From the NCBI GenBank assembly GCA_018065225.1, contig JAGHTS010000286.1, positions 1-11,255 of the forward strand: a stretch of DNA of 11,255 bases, given 5' to 3'. The notes below the pieces were generated by a model. It worked only from the letters and a program-made list of their open reading frames with translations. It did no database searches and had not been told where the DNA came from. This DNA comes from Candidatus Phascolarctobacterium caballi (GTDB taxonomy: Bacteria > Bacillota > Negativicutes > Acidaminococcales > Acidaminococcaceae). Shown here piece after piece: positions 1-6,014 of this stretch (position 1 is its first letter; the number at the start of each line of letters is the position of its first letter). Made by a program: the position numbers and the translations under genes.

Positions 1-10
1 GGATAAAATA

Positions 11-273
11 ATGGCACAGGCAACAGTCAGTTTTCGTATGGATGCGGATTTAAAACGTGGTATGGAAGATACCTACCGCAGGATGGGGCTACCATGACAA
101 GTGCTTTTACGATGTTTGCCGCAATGGTAAACAATACTCAAAGCATTCCTTTCAAGATTGAGGTTGATCCGTTTTACAGCCAGGAAAATATGGAGGAATT
201 GCGTCAAAGGATAGCAGATATTAAGAGTGGCAAAACAAAATTGGTTGAGCATGAACTAATTGAGGTGAAATGA
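11..273 (+). pseudogene. RelB/DinJ-type antitoxin, split by a frameshift
   Basis: This is the antitoxin of a type II toxin-antitoxin pair, expected to bind the operator DNA and neutralise the toxin encoded just downstream. Reading from ATG 11, the first 28 residues (MAQATVSFRMDADLKRGMED...) match the ribbon-helix-helix start of RelB/DinJ proteins, but the frame stops at TGA 95-97. The expected continuation (MTSAFTMFA... to IEVK) lies in another frame from ATG 94 to TGA 271-273, 59 codons. One missing base between about 89 and 94 explains the break. The second piece starts at an ATGA overlap with the first stop and has a purine-rich AGGATGGGG at 80-88 upstream, so reinitiation could make the C-terminal, toxin-binding half. 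It could be a true pseudogene, a split but partly working gene, or a sequencing error. The upstream promoter is outside the window. Confidence 0.75.
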
Positions 274-533
274 TGAATATTTATTGGCTTGATAAAGCAT
301 GGAATGAATATCTTAATTGGCAGAGTGCTGACAATAAAATATTACGAAAAATCAATAATTTGGTTAAGGATATTTGTCGTAATGGATATCAATGTACGGG
401 AAAACCGGAACAATTAAGCGGCGATTTGGCAGGGTATTGGAGTGTGCGTATTGATAAGAAAAACAGAATAGTTTTCCGAATTGTTGAAAATAATGTGGAG
501 ATTATTCAATGTGGTTCTCATTATCGGGATTGA
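270..533 (+). CDS. yoeB: YoeB/Txe-family mRNA interferase toxin
   Basis: This is a small ribosome-dependent endoribonuclease toxin of 87 aa, close to the 84 aa of E. coli YoeB, acting on mRNA in the ribosomal A site. Family landmarks are present in order: WLDKAWNEYLNWQ at the start, KINNLVKDICRNGYQCTGKPE in the middle, then LAGYWSVRI, NRIVFR and a terminal SHYRD. The residues matching the YoeB catalytic set are E47, R66, H84 and Y85, so the toxin looks intact. Its start overlaps the antitoxin stop. ATG 270 and ATG 273 are both possible behind GAGG at 262-265; 273 has the better spacing. Overlap implies translational coupling. YoeB toxins usually pair with YefM/Phd antitoxins, while here the partner is RelB/DinJ-like. 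An apparently intact toxin beside a broken antitoxin is odd unless the antitoxin fragment works or the toxin is silent. Confidence 0.93.
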   Translation: MMNIYWLDKAWNEYLNWQSADNKILRKINNLVKDICRNGYQCTGKPEQLSGDLAGYWSVRIDKKNRIVFRIVENNVEIIQCGSHYRD

Positions 534-582
534 ATGTTATTTGTAGTATAAAGAAAAAACTCAATACTTTTGTTAAAAATTT

Positions 583-591
583 TGGTATAAT
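583..591 (+). promoter_or_regulatory. Extended -10 promoter for the paralog pair
   Basis: TGGTATAAT carries a perfect -10 hexamer (586-591) with the TG extension, 23 bases before the start codon at 615. No good -35 sits at the right distance, which fits an extended -10 promoter. The surrounding 534-614 interval is very AT-rich and has no clear terminator for the toxin gene. Confidence 0.6.
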
Positions 592-614
592 AATAAGCAT
601 AATTGGAGGTAAAA

Positions 615-1175
615 ATGAAAAAATTAAAGTATATCTTGTCAGTTTTTGTTTTATTGTTGGGGGTGGCGGTTACCCGTGCAGAAGCGGCAACAGTGGCAGT
701 TGTTCCTTTGATTAACAAAGTTGAGTTTGCTACGGCAGAAGAGGAAAAAGTGCCTAATATGGTGTATATGAATCAGGCAATGAATATTCTTAAAAACAAG
801 CAAGGATTTATGTTGGTTGAAAATGAAAGGGTGCGCTATGCCATTAAAACTAATGTAGAGCCGTATAAAATGCCTACAAGGGAACAATTAGTGGAAGTGT
901 GCAAAAAAGGTAATGTTGATATTGTTTTTGCAATGGAATTGCTGAATTATGATTATACTGTTAAAGAGCAGACCACTACCCGTATGGCAATTTTAAATGT
1001 GCGTGCAAATTTGGTTTCATATAATCGTCTGACAAATGAATATACAATAAAAAAATGCGTTGATGATGAAGAATTGGACGAAACATTTACCAGTCGTTGG
1101 GACATTGTCCAAGAGGCGTGGAGCAAGATGGTCAGGCAGGAGTTTGACCGTATAACCCGTGTCAAGAAAAAATAA
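615..1175 (+). CDS. Small exported protein, first of two tandem paralogs
   Basis: This is an uncharacterised exported protein of 186 aa. ATG 615 was chosen because GGAGG lies at 605-609 and the protein then begins with a classic signal peptide: KK, a hydrophobic stretch (LSVFVLLLGVAV), then RAEA with likely cleavage before ATVAVVPL. The mature part alternates strands and helices: ATVAVVPL, a helix with NILKNKQGFMLVENERV, then NVDIVFAMELL and AILNVRANLVSYNRL. This resembles the vavlPf...f.lvdr...GadyvvxGxv pattern of CsgG/LpoB/PelC-type periplasmic domains. That likeness is inferred by eye and is not a family assignment. No lipobox cysteine is present, so it should be soluble in the periplasm or attached by other means. 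It is 25 bp upstream of its paralog, and a terminator ends the pair. The function is unknown. Confidence 0.88.
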   Translation: MKKLKYILSVFVLLLGVAVTRAEAATVAVVPLINKVEFATAEEEKVPNMVYMNQAMNILKNKQGFMLVENERVRYAIKTNVEPYKMPTREQLVEVCKKGNVDIVFAMELLNYDYTVKEQTTTRMAILNVRANLVSYNRLTNEYTIKKCVDDEELDETFTSRWDIVQEAWSKMVRQEFDRITRVKKK

Positions 1176-1200
1176 GTAGGTGTTTGTCAGGGGAATAATT

Positions 1201-1764
1201 ATGAGAAAAATTAAATTTATTGTTGCTATTTTGATGTTTATATGTATTTGCGGTTTGTTTAAGGTGGAAGCGGCAACAGTAGCAATAATGCCTTTGTTGA
1301 ATAAGGCGGAGTTTGCGGCGGAAGAAGAGGAAAAACTTCCCGGTCAGCTTTATTTTGATGTGGCATTAGATGTGCTTAAAAATAAACCGGGTTATATGCT
1401 GATTGATAATGACCGTTTGCATTATGCAATTAAAATCAATACAACACCAAATACATTGCCAACAAAGGAACAGTTGCAGACCATTGCCAAAAAAGCCAAT
1501 GTGGATATCCTTGTGGCGATGGAACTTAACAAATATGGAAGAAAACGTTTTAATCGCGGTGTGAATGAAATTACTATGCAGATGGATATCCGTGGCAAAC
1601 TGGTAATATATAATCGTTTGACCGGTAAATATGTGTTGAAAAAATGTGAAGATACCAGTTGTTATGACGGAACGATGGAAAGCCGTTATGACAAAGTTAA
1701 AGAGGCATGGATAAATTTAGTGCGGCGTGAGTTTAACCGGCTTACATCAGAACGCAGAAAATAA
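1201..1764 (+). CDS. Small exported protein, second of two tandem paralogs
   Basis: This 187-aa protein is a paralog of the preceding gene product, roughly half identical by eye along the whole length. The clearest shared blocks are ATVA--PL-NK-EFA, EEEK-P, LKNK-G-ML, YAIK-N, NVDI--AMEL, YNRLT, KKC and VRREF. ATG 1201 has AGGGGA at 1189-1194 and gives a signal peptide (MRKIK, then IVAILMFICICGLF, then KVEA before ATVAIM). Inside the signal core are two cysteines, but they do not form a lipobox. Differences from copy 1 include a four-residue insertion around NRGVNE and a second cysteine after KKC (KKCEDTSC). The tail is strongly basic (RREFNRLTSERRK), as in copy 1. Same inferred CsgG/LpoB-like alternation, no known function. 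Tandem duplication with moderate divergence suggests two related but separate roles, possibly a heteromer. Confidence 0.88.
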   Translation: MRKIKFIVAILMFICICGLFKVEAATVAIMPLLNKAEFAAEEEEKLPGQLYFDVALDVLKNKPGYMLIDNDRLHYAIKINTTPNTLPTKEQLQTIAKKANVDILVAMELNKYGRKRFNRGVNEITMQMDIRGKLVIYNRLTGKYVLKKCEDTSCYDGTMESRYDKVKEAWINLVRREFNRLTSERRK

Positions 1765-1770
1765 AAAATC

Positions 1771-1806
1771 AAAACTCCTTACAGTGTTATGTAGGGAGTT
1801 TTTATT
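1771..1806 (+). terminator. Intrinsic terminator after the paralog pair
   Basis: An 11-bp stem (AACTCCTTACA at 1773-1783 with TGTAGGGAGTT at 1790-1800, one T-G wobble) closes a 6-base loop and runs into TTTTT. It lies 6 bases past the stop at 1764. On the other strand the stem is followed by TTTTGATTTTTT, so it may also stop the convergent gene. Confidence 0.9.
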
Positions 1807-1862
1807 AAAATAGCCTGTTTTGACGTCAAAATGTATTTTTTGGCGTCAAAACAGGCTATTTT
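1807..1862. repeat. 25-bp hairpin palindrome, probable bidirectional terminator
   Basis: Arms 1807-1831 and 1838-1862 pair over 25 bp with a single T-G wobble (1826/1843) and a 6-base loop TGTATT. The arms begin AAAATAGCCTG and end CAGGCTATTTT, so each strand ends its stem in a T tract: TATTTTTG on plus, TATTTTAATAAA on minus. It sits between convergent genes, directly behind another terminator. The left arm also contains a perfect 14-bp palindrome, TTTTGACGTCAAAA (1818-1831), with a near copy at 1838-1851. Termination for the minus-strand gene is the simplest reading. A dispersed palindromic repeat element is the alternative. Confidence 0.8.
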
Positions 1863-1873
1863 TGTTGAATAAA

Positions 1874-2767
1874 TTATTTTAAAATATTTTGCATTGTTAA
1901 ATGGATAGCAGCATCAATTTGGTCAAGTTTTTCAAAACGGCGGCGGTGTTGTGCCCGTTTGGATGGTTTTAATTCTTCCATACTTTTTCTGTGTTCATTA
2001 ATTGGCATTTTGTAAAAACGTTTATCTTCTGCAGGAATGCCCTCACATTCCTGCCAAAATTCACCAAAATCAGTTTTCAGTTTGCGGTCAAAACGCAGAC
2101 CATTCATGGCATAATAACCATCATTAGTGACACCATAAATAGCTTTGCAGTTTAATTCACGTGCAAAGGCACGTAAACAATAAAAAATTAAATTTTTAGT
2201 GCGGTAGCCAAAATATGCTTTTGTCAGATTTTTAATTAAATCACTGCCGTTTAACATGCCTTGAATGGCACCAATATAAATTATTGGATTATTAATATCT
2301 CCATCTAACCAAAAAATTATTTGATATAACCATTCCTTATCATATTGCAATAATAAACATAAACAGCCCTCTTTCCGTTGACCGCTGTGAAACCGCAGGT
2401 CAAGGGTTAAAGGTTTATTGTCATATTCGTCCTGCCAAATTAGTATAGGTTGGTTACTGACATAAATTTTATTTAAAGTATCTGTTGTCAGTTTGTTTTC
2501 TAAAATTTCAATATGATGTTGGATAAGATTAATACGCTCCTGCCAAGTGGAATTCTTGTAAAAGAAACGGCGGCTGATTTGTTCCAAAAAAGATGGTGTA
2601 TTCCATAAGATTTGTTGTCGTAATGTATTATCCTCAAAAAACTGCAAATATTTTGCAACATCTTCTTTATGCCACCACATACGAAAACGGAAAAAAAGGT
2701 AACGTTTCCGCTCTTTCCAGCGATTTAAGTGATAAAGTTTTTTTCCTGCATTTTGTATAATATCCAT
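1874..2767 (-). CDS. VirK/YbjX family (DUF535) protein
   Basis: This is a DUF535-family protein, 297 aa from ATG 2767. The family marks are clear in the C-terminal half: IGAIQG (165-170), LTKAYFGYRTKNL (181-193), ARELNCKAIYGVTN, FWQE (237-240) and the basic SKRAQHRRRF tail block (269-278). Known members include Shigella VirK, linked to surface placement of IcsA, and Salmonella VirK and YbjX, linked to resistance to host peptides and envelope stress. The biochemical activity is not established. Reading can extend upstream to TTG 2803, but that TTG is the -35 of a strong promoter and no ribosome site precedes it, so I start at the ATG. There is no signal peptide from this start, so it is probably cytoplasmic or membrane-peripheral. 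It stands alone, converging on the exported paralogs and diverging from the repeat protein. Confidence 0.87.
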   Translation of the reverse strand: MDIIQNAGKKLYHLNRWKERKRYLFFRFRMWWHKEDVAKYLQFFEDNTLRQQILWNTPSFLEQISRRFFYKNSTWQERINLIQHHIEILENKLTTDTLNKIYVSNQPILIWQDEYDNKPLTLDLRFHSGQRKEGCLCLLLQYDKEWLYQIIFWLDGDINNPIIYIGAIQGMLNGSDLIKNLTKAYFGYRTKNLIFYCLRAFARELNCKAIYGVTNDGYYAMNGLRFDRKLKTDFGEFWQECEGIPAEDKRFYKMPINEHRKSMEELKPSKRAQHRRRFEKLDQIDAAIHLTMQNILK

Positions 2768-2774
2768 AAAAAGT

Positions 2775-2803
2775 ATTATACAAAAAAAAATAAATAATTT
2801 CAA
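2775..2803 (-). promoter_or_regulatory. Sigma70-type promoter for the DUF535 gene
   Basis: On the minus strand TTGAAA (2803-2798) is followed by exactly 17 bases and TATAAT (2780-2775), matching five of six consensus -35 bases and all -10 bases. The ATG at 2767 is only 7 bases past the -10, about where transcription would begin, so the message may be leaderless. The spacer contains nine T in a row. Confidence 0.7.
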
Positions 2804-2831
2804 ATATTATCTACACAAAAGGGTGTGGTTG

Positions 2832-2840
2832 TGTTATAAT
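2832..2840 (+). promoter_or_regulatory. Extended -10 promoter for the repeat protein
   Basis: TGTTATAAT (TATAAT at 2835-2840) lies 43 bases before the start at 2884. There is no convincing -35 at 17 bp. It is divergent from the minus-strand promoter at 2775-2803, so the two promoters share the 2768-2883 interval. The identical extended hexamer appears before lptD and the tRNA gene. Confidence 0.65.
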
Positions 2841-2883
2841 TCTGTCAGTATATTTTGTATTTTATGGTTATGGAGGGAAATAT

Positions 2884-3819
2884 ATGAAAAAACTTTTGAG
2901 TATGGTAATGACTGTAATTTTTAGTGTTACAATGTTACTGCCAAATTTTGCTTTCGCGGCAGATAGTCCGGCTTTGTCAACTACTGACAAGATGGGCAAA
3001 GTTGAGATAATGCTTTATGGTGTACAGCAAAATGGCAGTTTGATTCAACGGATGGATGCTATTGAAAATGATGTATATGGAATTGCCACATCTGACCCTG
3101 TATTGGACAGGATAACGCGGATGTATGATTATTTAGTAGGTATTCCTGAAAATGGGGAAGCAAGTTTTGCTACAAAGTTGAATGTAGTGGAGTGGCGTTT
3201 AAAAGAAAGTATGAGCGGTGAGCCGGCGCGTAGCAGGATTGAAGAAGCGGAAACCATGTTGAATGGTTCACCTGTACAGGGGGCGATGGCTATCCGTTTG
3301 GAAAATTTGTTGAAACTAACCGCCTATGCAGATGGAATTGTTCCAGTACAGGTTGTAACCCTGCCTAAAGACAGCTTGTTGAAAATTGAATTTATAGAAG
3401 AATTTAACAGCCGTAATAACAAAGCTGGGGATGAAGTTAAATTTAGAGCAGCGGATAATTTGTATGTAAATGATGTTTTAGTGTTACCAAAAGGGGCTAC
3501 AGGTGTTGGTAAAATTAAAAAAGTTCGTCGGCCGGGTGCTTTTGGCAGGGATGCAAGGATTGATATTGAGTTCACTTATGTTTATGGAATAGATGGTAGT
3601 AAGATTCCTATTTATGTTGGTGAATTGGCAGAACAGGAGGCAAAAACAATTGCTGCGGGTGTAGGTGCCAGTGTGGCAGGCATTATTGCTTTTGGACCTT
3701 TTGGAGCTATAGGCGGGGCATTTATTAAAGGCAAACAGGTAGTAATTCCTGCAGGAACATTATCAGTTGTGCAAACTGCTGAAGACAGGGAGATACAGGG
3801 AGCCATTTATCAGGGATAA
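2884..3819 (+). CDS. Exported protein with 20-residue repeats and beta-rich C-terminus
   Basis: This uncharacterised exported protein has 311 aa. ATG 2884 has GGAGGG at 2872-2877. Residues 1-25 form a signal peptide ending AFA before ADSP. Residues 36-145 hold a degenerate repeat of about 20 residues, pattern [RK]-[MIL]-x-x-hydrophobic-E-x-x-[LV]-x-G, with units starting at K36, R56, R76, K98, R118 and a partial one at R138. Residues about 155-250 look beta-rich (KAGDEVKFRAADNLYVNDVL, LPKGATGVGKIKKV, GRDARIDIEFTYVYG). Residues 259-283 are glycine-rich and hydrophobic (GVGASVAGIIAFGPFGAIGG), followed by VVIPAGTLSVVQT. The beta part and the IPAGT ending recall the outer-membrane-facing domains of VirB10/TrbI-like proteins, which is only a resemblance. 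It is transcribed alone, between its own promoter and a strong terminator. A role in the envelope is likely from export; the function is unknown. Confidence 0.87.
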   Translation: MKKLLSMVMTVIFSVTMLLPNFAFAADSPALSTTDKMGKVEIMLYGVQQNGSLIQRMDAIENDVYGIATSDPVLDRITRMYDYLVGIPENGEASFATKLNVVEWRLKESMSGEPARSRIEEAETMLNGSPVQGAMAIRLENLLKLTAYADGIVPVQVVTLPKDSLLKIEFIEEFNSRNNKAGDEVKFRAADNLYVNDVLVLPKGATGVGKIKKVRRPGAFGRDARIDIEFTYVYGIDGSKIPIYVGELAEQEAKTIAAGVGASVAGIIAFGPFGAIGGAFIKGKQVVIPAGTLSVVQTAEDREIQGAIYQG

Positions 3820-3835
3820 TTGATTTGTAATTTGT

Positions 3836-3869
3836 AAAAACAGTGTACTATGGGTACACTGTTTTTTTT
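3836..3869 (+). terminator. Strong intrinsic terminator before the LPS operon
   Basis: AAAAACAGTGTAC (3836-3848) pairs perfectly with GTACACTGTTTTT (3854-3866) around the loop TATGG, and the run of eight T covers 3862-3869. It isolates the repeat-protein gene from the LPS operon, whose promoter begins 12 bases later. Confidence 0.94.
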
Positions 3870-3881
3870 GTCATATATTTG

Positions 3882-3890
3882 TGTTATAAT
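3882..3890 (+). promoter_or_regulatory. Extended -10 promoter for the LPS operon
   Basis: TGTTATAAT (TATAAT at 3885-3890) follows the terminator and lies 40 bases before the lptD start at 3931. The 17-bp upstream position is only the T run, so the TG extension probably compensates for a missing -35. No other promoter or terminator is visible until the tRNA gene, which makes this the likely source of the seven-gene message. Confidence 0.65.
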
Positions 3891-3930
3891 AATTAAAAAT
3901 ATAGTGATTTATCAGGATGGGTATTTTCTC

Positions 3931-5424
3931 ATGAAAAAAGAGAGTATGGTATTGGCAATTTTATTATCTTTACAAACTGTCAGTTATGCGGCAGTTGTTT
4001 CTGATGACTATGGTGGGAAAGTGTTGTCAGCACCAAATACTGAAACAGAGTTAGTGAATGAGGATGTGGTTAGGTCTCAGCGTAAAGGCAATGCTGCCAA
4101 TCCGTTGAAATTGAATGCAGATAAGGCAGAATATAATCAAGAGACAGGAGATTTTTTTGCTGAGGGTAATGTGGTTTTAAAACAGAATGGACAAATTATT
4201 AAAGCCGATTATGCAGAAGGCAATATGAACACTGGCGACATTTATTTGAAAAATGGCGGTGAAATGATAGATGAAAAAACAGTATTACATGCTGAATGGG
4301 CTCATTATAATTTTATAGATAAAACGGGTGAAATTGAAAAAATTAATGGAGAAAATATAGGCAAACAGGAGTGGTATCGTTCTCCGTCGGCAAAGATAAA
4401 AAACGGCAGGGTAGTATGTGAAGACGGAGCAACAATCAGTCGCTGCCCGTCAGTAAAGCATCCTGCTTGTCTTAGCATAGAAGCGAAAAGTTTTGAAGTT
4501 ATTCCGCATGAAAAAATGATTGCCAAAGATTGCTGGGTGAAGATGCGTGGCAAAAAAATTATACATCGGGACAGGTGGATAAATGACTTAACTCAAAAAC
4601 AACGTCAAACTAAATTTATGCCGCATATCGGTTGGGATGATGATTATGGCATGAAATATTCTTTGGAAGTGGAACAACCTTTGTGGAAAGGTGGTTCTAT
4701 GGGCGGAGATTTGACTTATTATGGGATGGCACATTGGAAACCTTGGTATTATGTGCGTCATGACGCCAAAGATTTCAATATAATACTTGGTAATGGTTGG
4801 GACGACGATGATGGTGACTGGTATAAAAAACAAATGAATTGGGAGTTTAATTGGAAACGTCATCGTTTGATAAAAGGGTTGCCGTTTACATATAGTGCTT
4901 TTGTGGAGCATGGATTGTGGCAAAGAAAGGACGATGATGATGAGTACAGTCCTCGTAGTTGGCATACAGAGTATGGGGCTTATTTGTATCATGATCCAAT
5001 ACATTTCTTTAATTCTAATAAAAACAGTTTGAATTTGTATGTCGGCAAAAAATGGACAAGGGAAAGTTTTACAGATGAACATGCCAGCACGAATCTTTAT
5101 GGAGCGACATTAACCCAAAGTTTTGACAAATATTTTAAAATTTGGACAGGATATTATGATGCTAAAAGTACAAGCAGTTTGTTTGATTTAAACAATCCTG
5201 ATATGGAAAAAGAATTACGTCCGGGAGTTCAATATGTTTTTCCGGGCGGAAAAAATATATTGACAGCAGTATATCGTTTGGATGTTGGTAAGGGAAGACG
5301 CTATGAATATGATTTAACATGGCTGCATCATTTCTGTTGTTGGGATTTGTCGGTAAGTTATGAGCGTGAATTTGTGGAACAAGATCATTCAATTCGAGTA
5401 CAATATCATTTTAATTTCTTATAA
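3931..5424 (+). CDS. lptD: LptD-like LPS-assembly outer membrane protein
   Basis: LptD forms the outer-membrane barrel that, with LptE, inserts LPS into the outer leaflet. This version has 497 aa, well short of the 784 aa of E. coli LptD. ATG 3931 follows AGGA (3914-3917, rather far upstream) and gives a signal peptide ending VSYA before AVVSDD. Residues about 55-215 form an OstA/LptA-like domain (LNADKAEYNQETGDFFAEGNV). The rest alternates aromatic beta strands and ends in YHFNFL, as outer-membrane barrels do. Cysteines C163, C172, C180 and C201 lie in or next to the N-terminal domain, and an adjacent pair C469-C470 lies near the C-terminus. The pair matches the CC of E. coli LptD that bonds to N-terminal cysteines. 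Three Asp-rich clusters (236-238, 291-296, 334-338) stand out. It heads the LPS operon, 27 bp before gmhA. It could instead be a specialised paralog of the main LptD. Confidence 0.82.
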   Translation: MKKESMVLAILLSLQTVSYAAVVSDDYGGKVLSAPNTETELVNEDVVRSQRKGNAANPLKLNADKAEYNQETGDFFAEGNVVLKQNGQIIKADYAEGNMNTGDIYLKNGGEMIDEKTVLHAEWAHYNFIDKTGEIEKINGENIGKQEWYRSPSAKIKNGRVVCEDGATISRCPSVKHPACLSIEAKSFEVIPHEKMIAKDCWVKMRGKKIIHRDRWINDLTQKQRQTKFMPHIGWDDDYGMKYSLEVEQPLWKGGSMGGDLTYYGMAHWKPWYYVRHDAKDFNIILGNGWDDDDGDWYKKQMNWEFNWKRHRLIKGLPFTYSAFVEHGLWQRKDDDDEYSPRSWHTEYGAYLYHDPIHFFNSNKNSLNLYVGKKWTRESFTDEHASTNLYGATLTQSFDKYFKIWTGYYDAKSTSSLFDLNNPDMEKELRPGVQYVFPGGKNILTAVYRLDVGKGRRYEYDLTWLHHFCCWDLSVSYEREFVEQDHSIRVQYHFNFL

Positions 5425-5451
5425 AATTGAAGAAACGGAGAAGGTTTACTG

Positions 5452-6012
5452 ATGAAAGACATTATAAGTGAACGTTTGCAGGAGCATAAAGAATTGGTTC
5501 AGGCAGTTTCTGTTAGTGACATTCCTGTTAAGTTAGTTAAAGTTGCTGAAGCCATAAAGGTAGCATTACAGCGTGGCAACAAAATTATGTTTTGCGGGAA
5601 TGGTGGCAGTGCTGCAGACAGCCAGCATTTGGCTGCAGAGTTTGTAGGACGTTTCCAAAAAGAGCGTTGCGGGTTACCCGCATTGGCTTTGACAGTGGAT
5701 ACTAGTATTTTAACTGCAGTTGGTAATGATTATGGGTTTGACAGGGTGTTTGCACGTCAGGTGGAGGCATTGGGCAACAAAGGCGATATTTTAGTTGCTA
5801 TTAGCACCAGCGGTAATTCTGCTAATGTTTTGCAAGCAATAGCTGAAGCAAAACAAAAAGGCATTTTTTGTGTTGGGTTTACTGCGGCAGGTGGCGGAAA
5901 AATGGCACAGGTTTGTGATATTAATATTGCTGTACCAACAGCGGTTACTGCCCGTGCCCAAGAGGTACACATTTTGTTAGGACATATTATTTGTGAAATG
6001 GTGGATGAATAA
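5452..6012 (+). CDS. gmhA: Sedoheptulose 7-phosphate isomerase GmhA
   Basis: GmhA turns sedoheptulose 7-phosphate into D-glycero-D-manno-heptose 7-phosphate, the first step of ADP-heptose synthesis in the cytoplasm. The protein has 186 aa, near the E. coli length of 192. It is a SIS-domain enzyme: the sugar-phosphate loop is CGNGGSAADSQH (48-59), a second loop is STSGNS (118-123), and RAQEVHILLGH (168-178) closes the site. H59, E63, Q170 and H178 match the zinc and catalytic residues H61, E65, Q172 and H180 of the E. coli enzyme with a constant shift of two. The start at ATG 5452 is set by GGAGAAGG at 5437-5444. No terminator separates it from the lptD-like gene, and hldE begins 2 bp after its stop. 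Confidence 0.96.
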   Translation: MKDIISERLQEHKELVQAVSVSDIPVKLVKVAEAIKVALQRGNKIMFCGNGGSAADSQHLAAEFVGRFQKERCGLPALALTVDTSILTAVGNDYGFDRVFARQVEALGNKGDILVAISTSGNSANVLQAIAEAKQKGIFCVGFTAAGGGKMAQVCDINIAVPTAVTARAQEVHILLGHIICEMVDE

Positions 6013-6014
6013 TA

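Noticed and set aside
603..614. TTG 603 as a longer start for the first paralog
   Set aside because: It overlaps the GGAGG ribosome site at 605-609, and ATG 615 gives a clean signal peptide.
2768..2803. TTG 2803 as start of the DUF535 protein, adding a hydrophobic N-terminus that looks like a signal peptide
   Set aside because: The TTG is part of TTGAAA, the -35 of a well-spaced promoter, there is no ribosome site before it, and the apparent hydrophobic residues come from the T-rich spacer.
3850..3930. ATG 3850 as start of the LptD-like protein
   Set aside because: It lies inside the terminator hairpin and upstream of the promoter; ATG 3931 yields a signal peptide.
4588..5082. Long open frame on the minus strand inside lptD, and similar ones opposite gmhA, hldE, hldD and the transferases
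   Set aside because: No ribosome sites, no recognisable motifs, and full overlap with well-supported genes; they reflect codon bias of the real strand.
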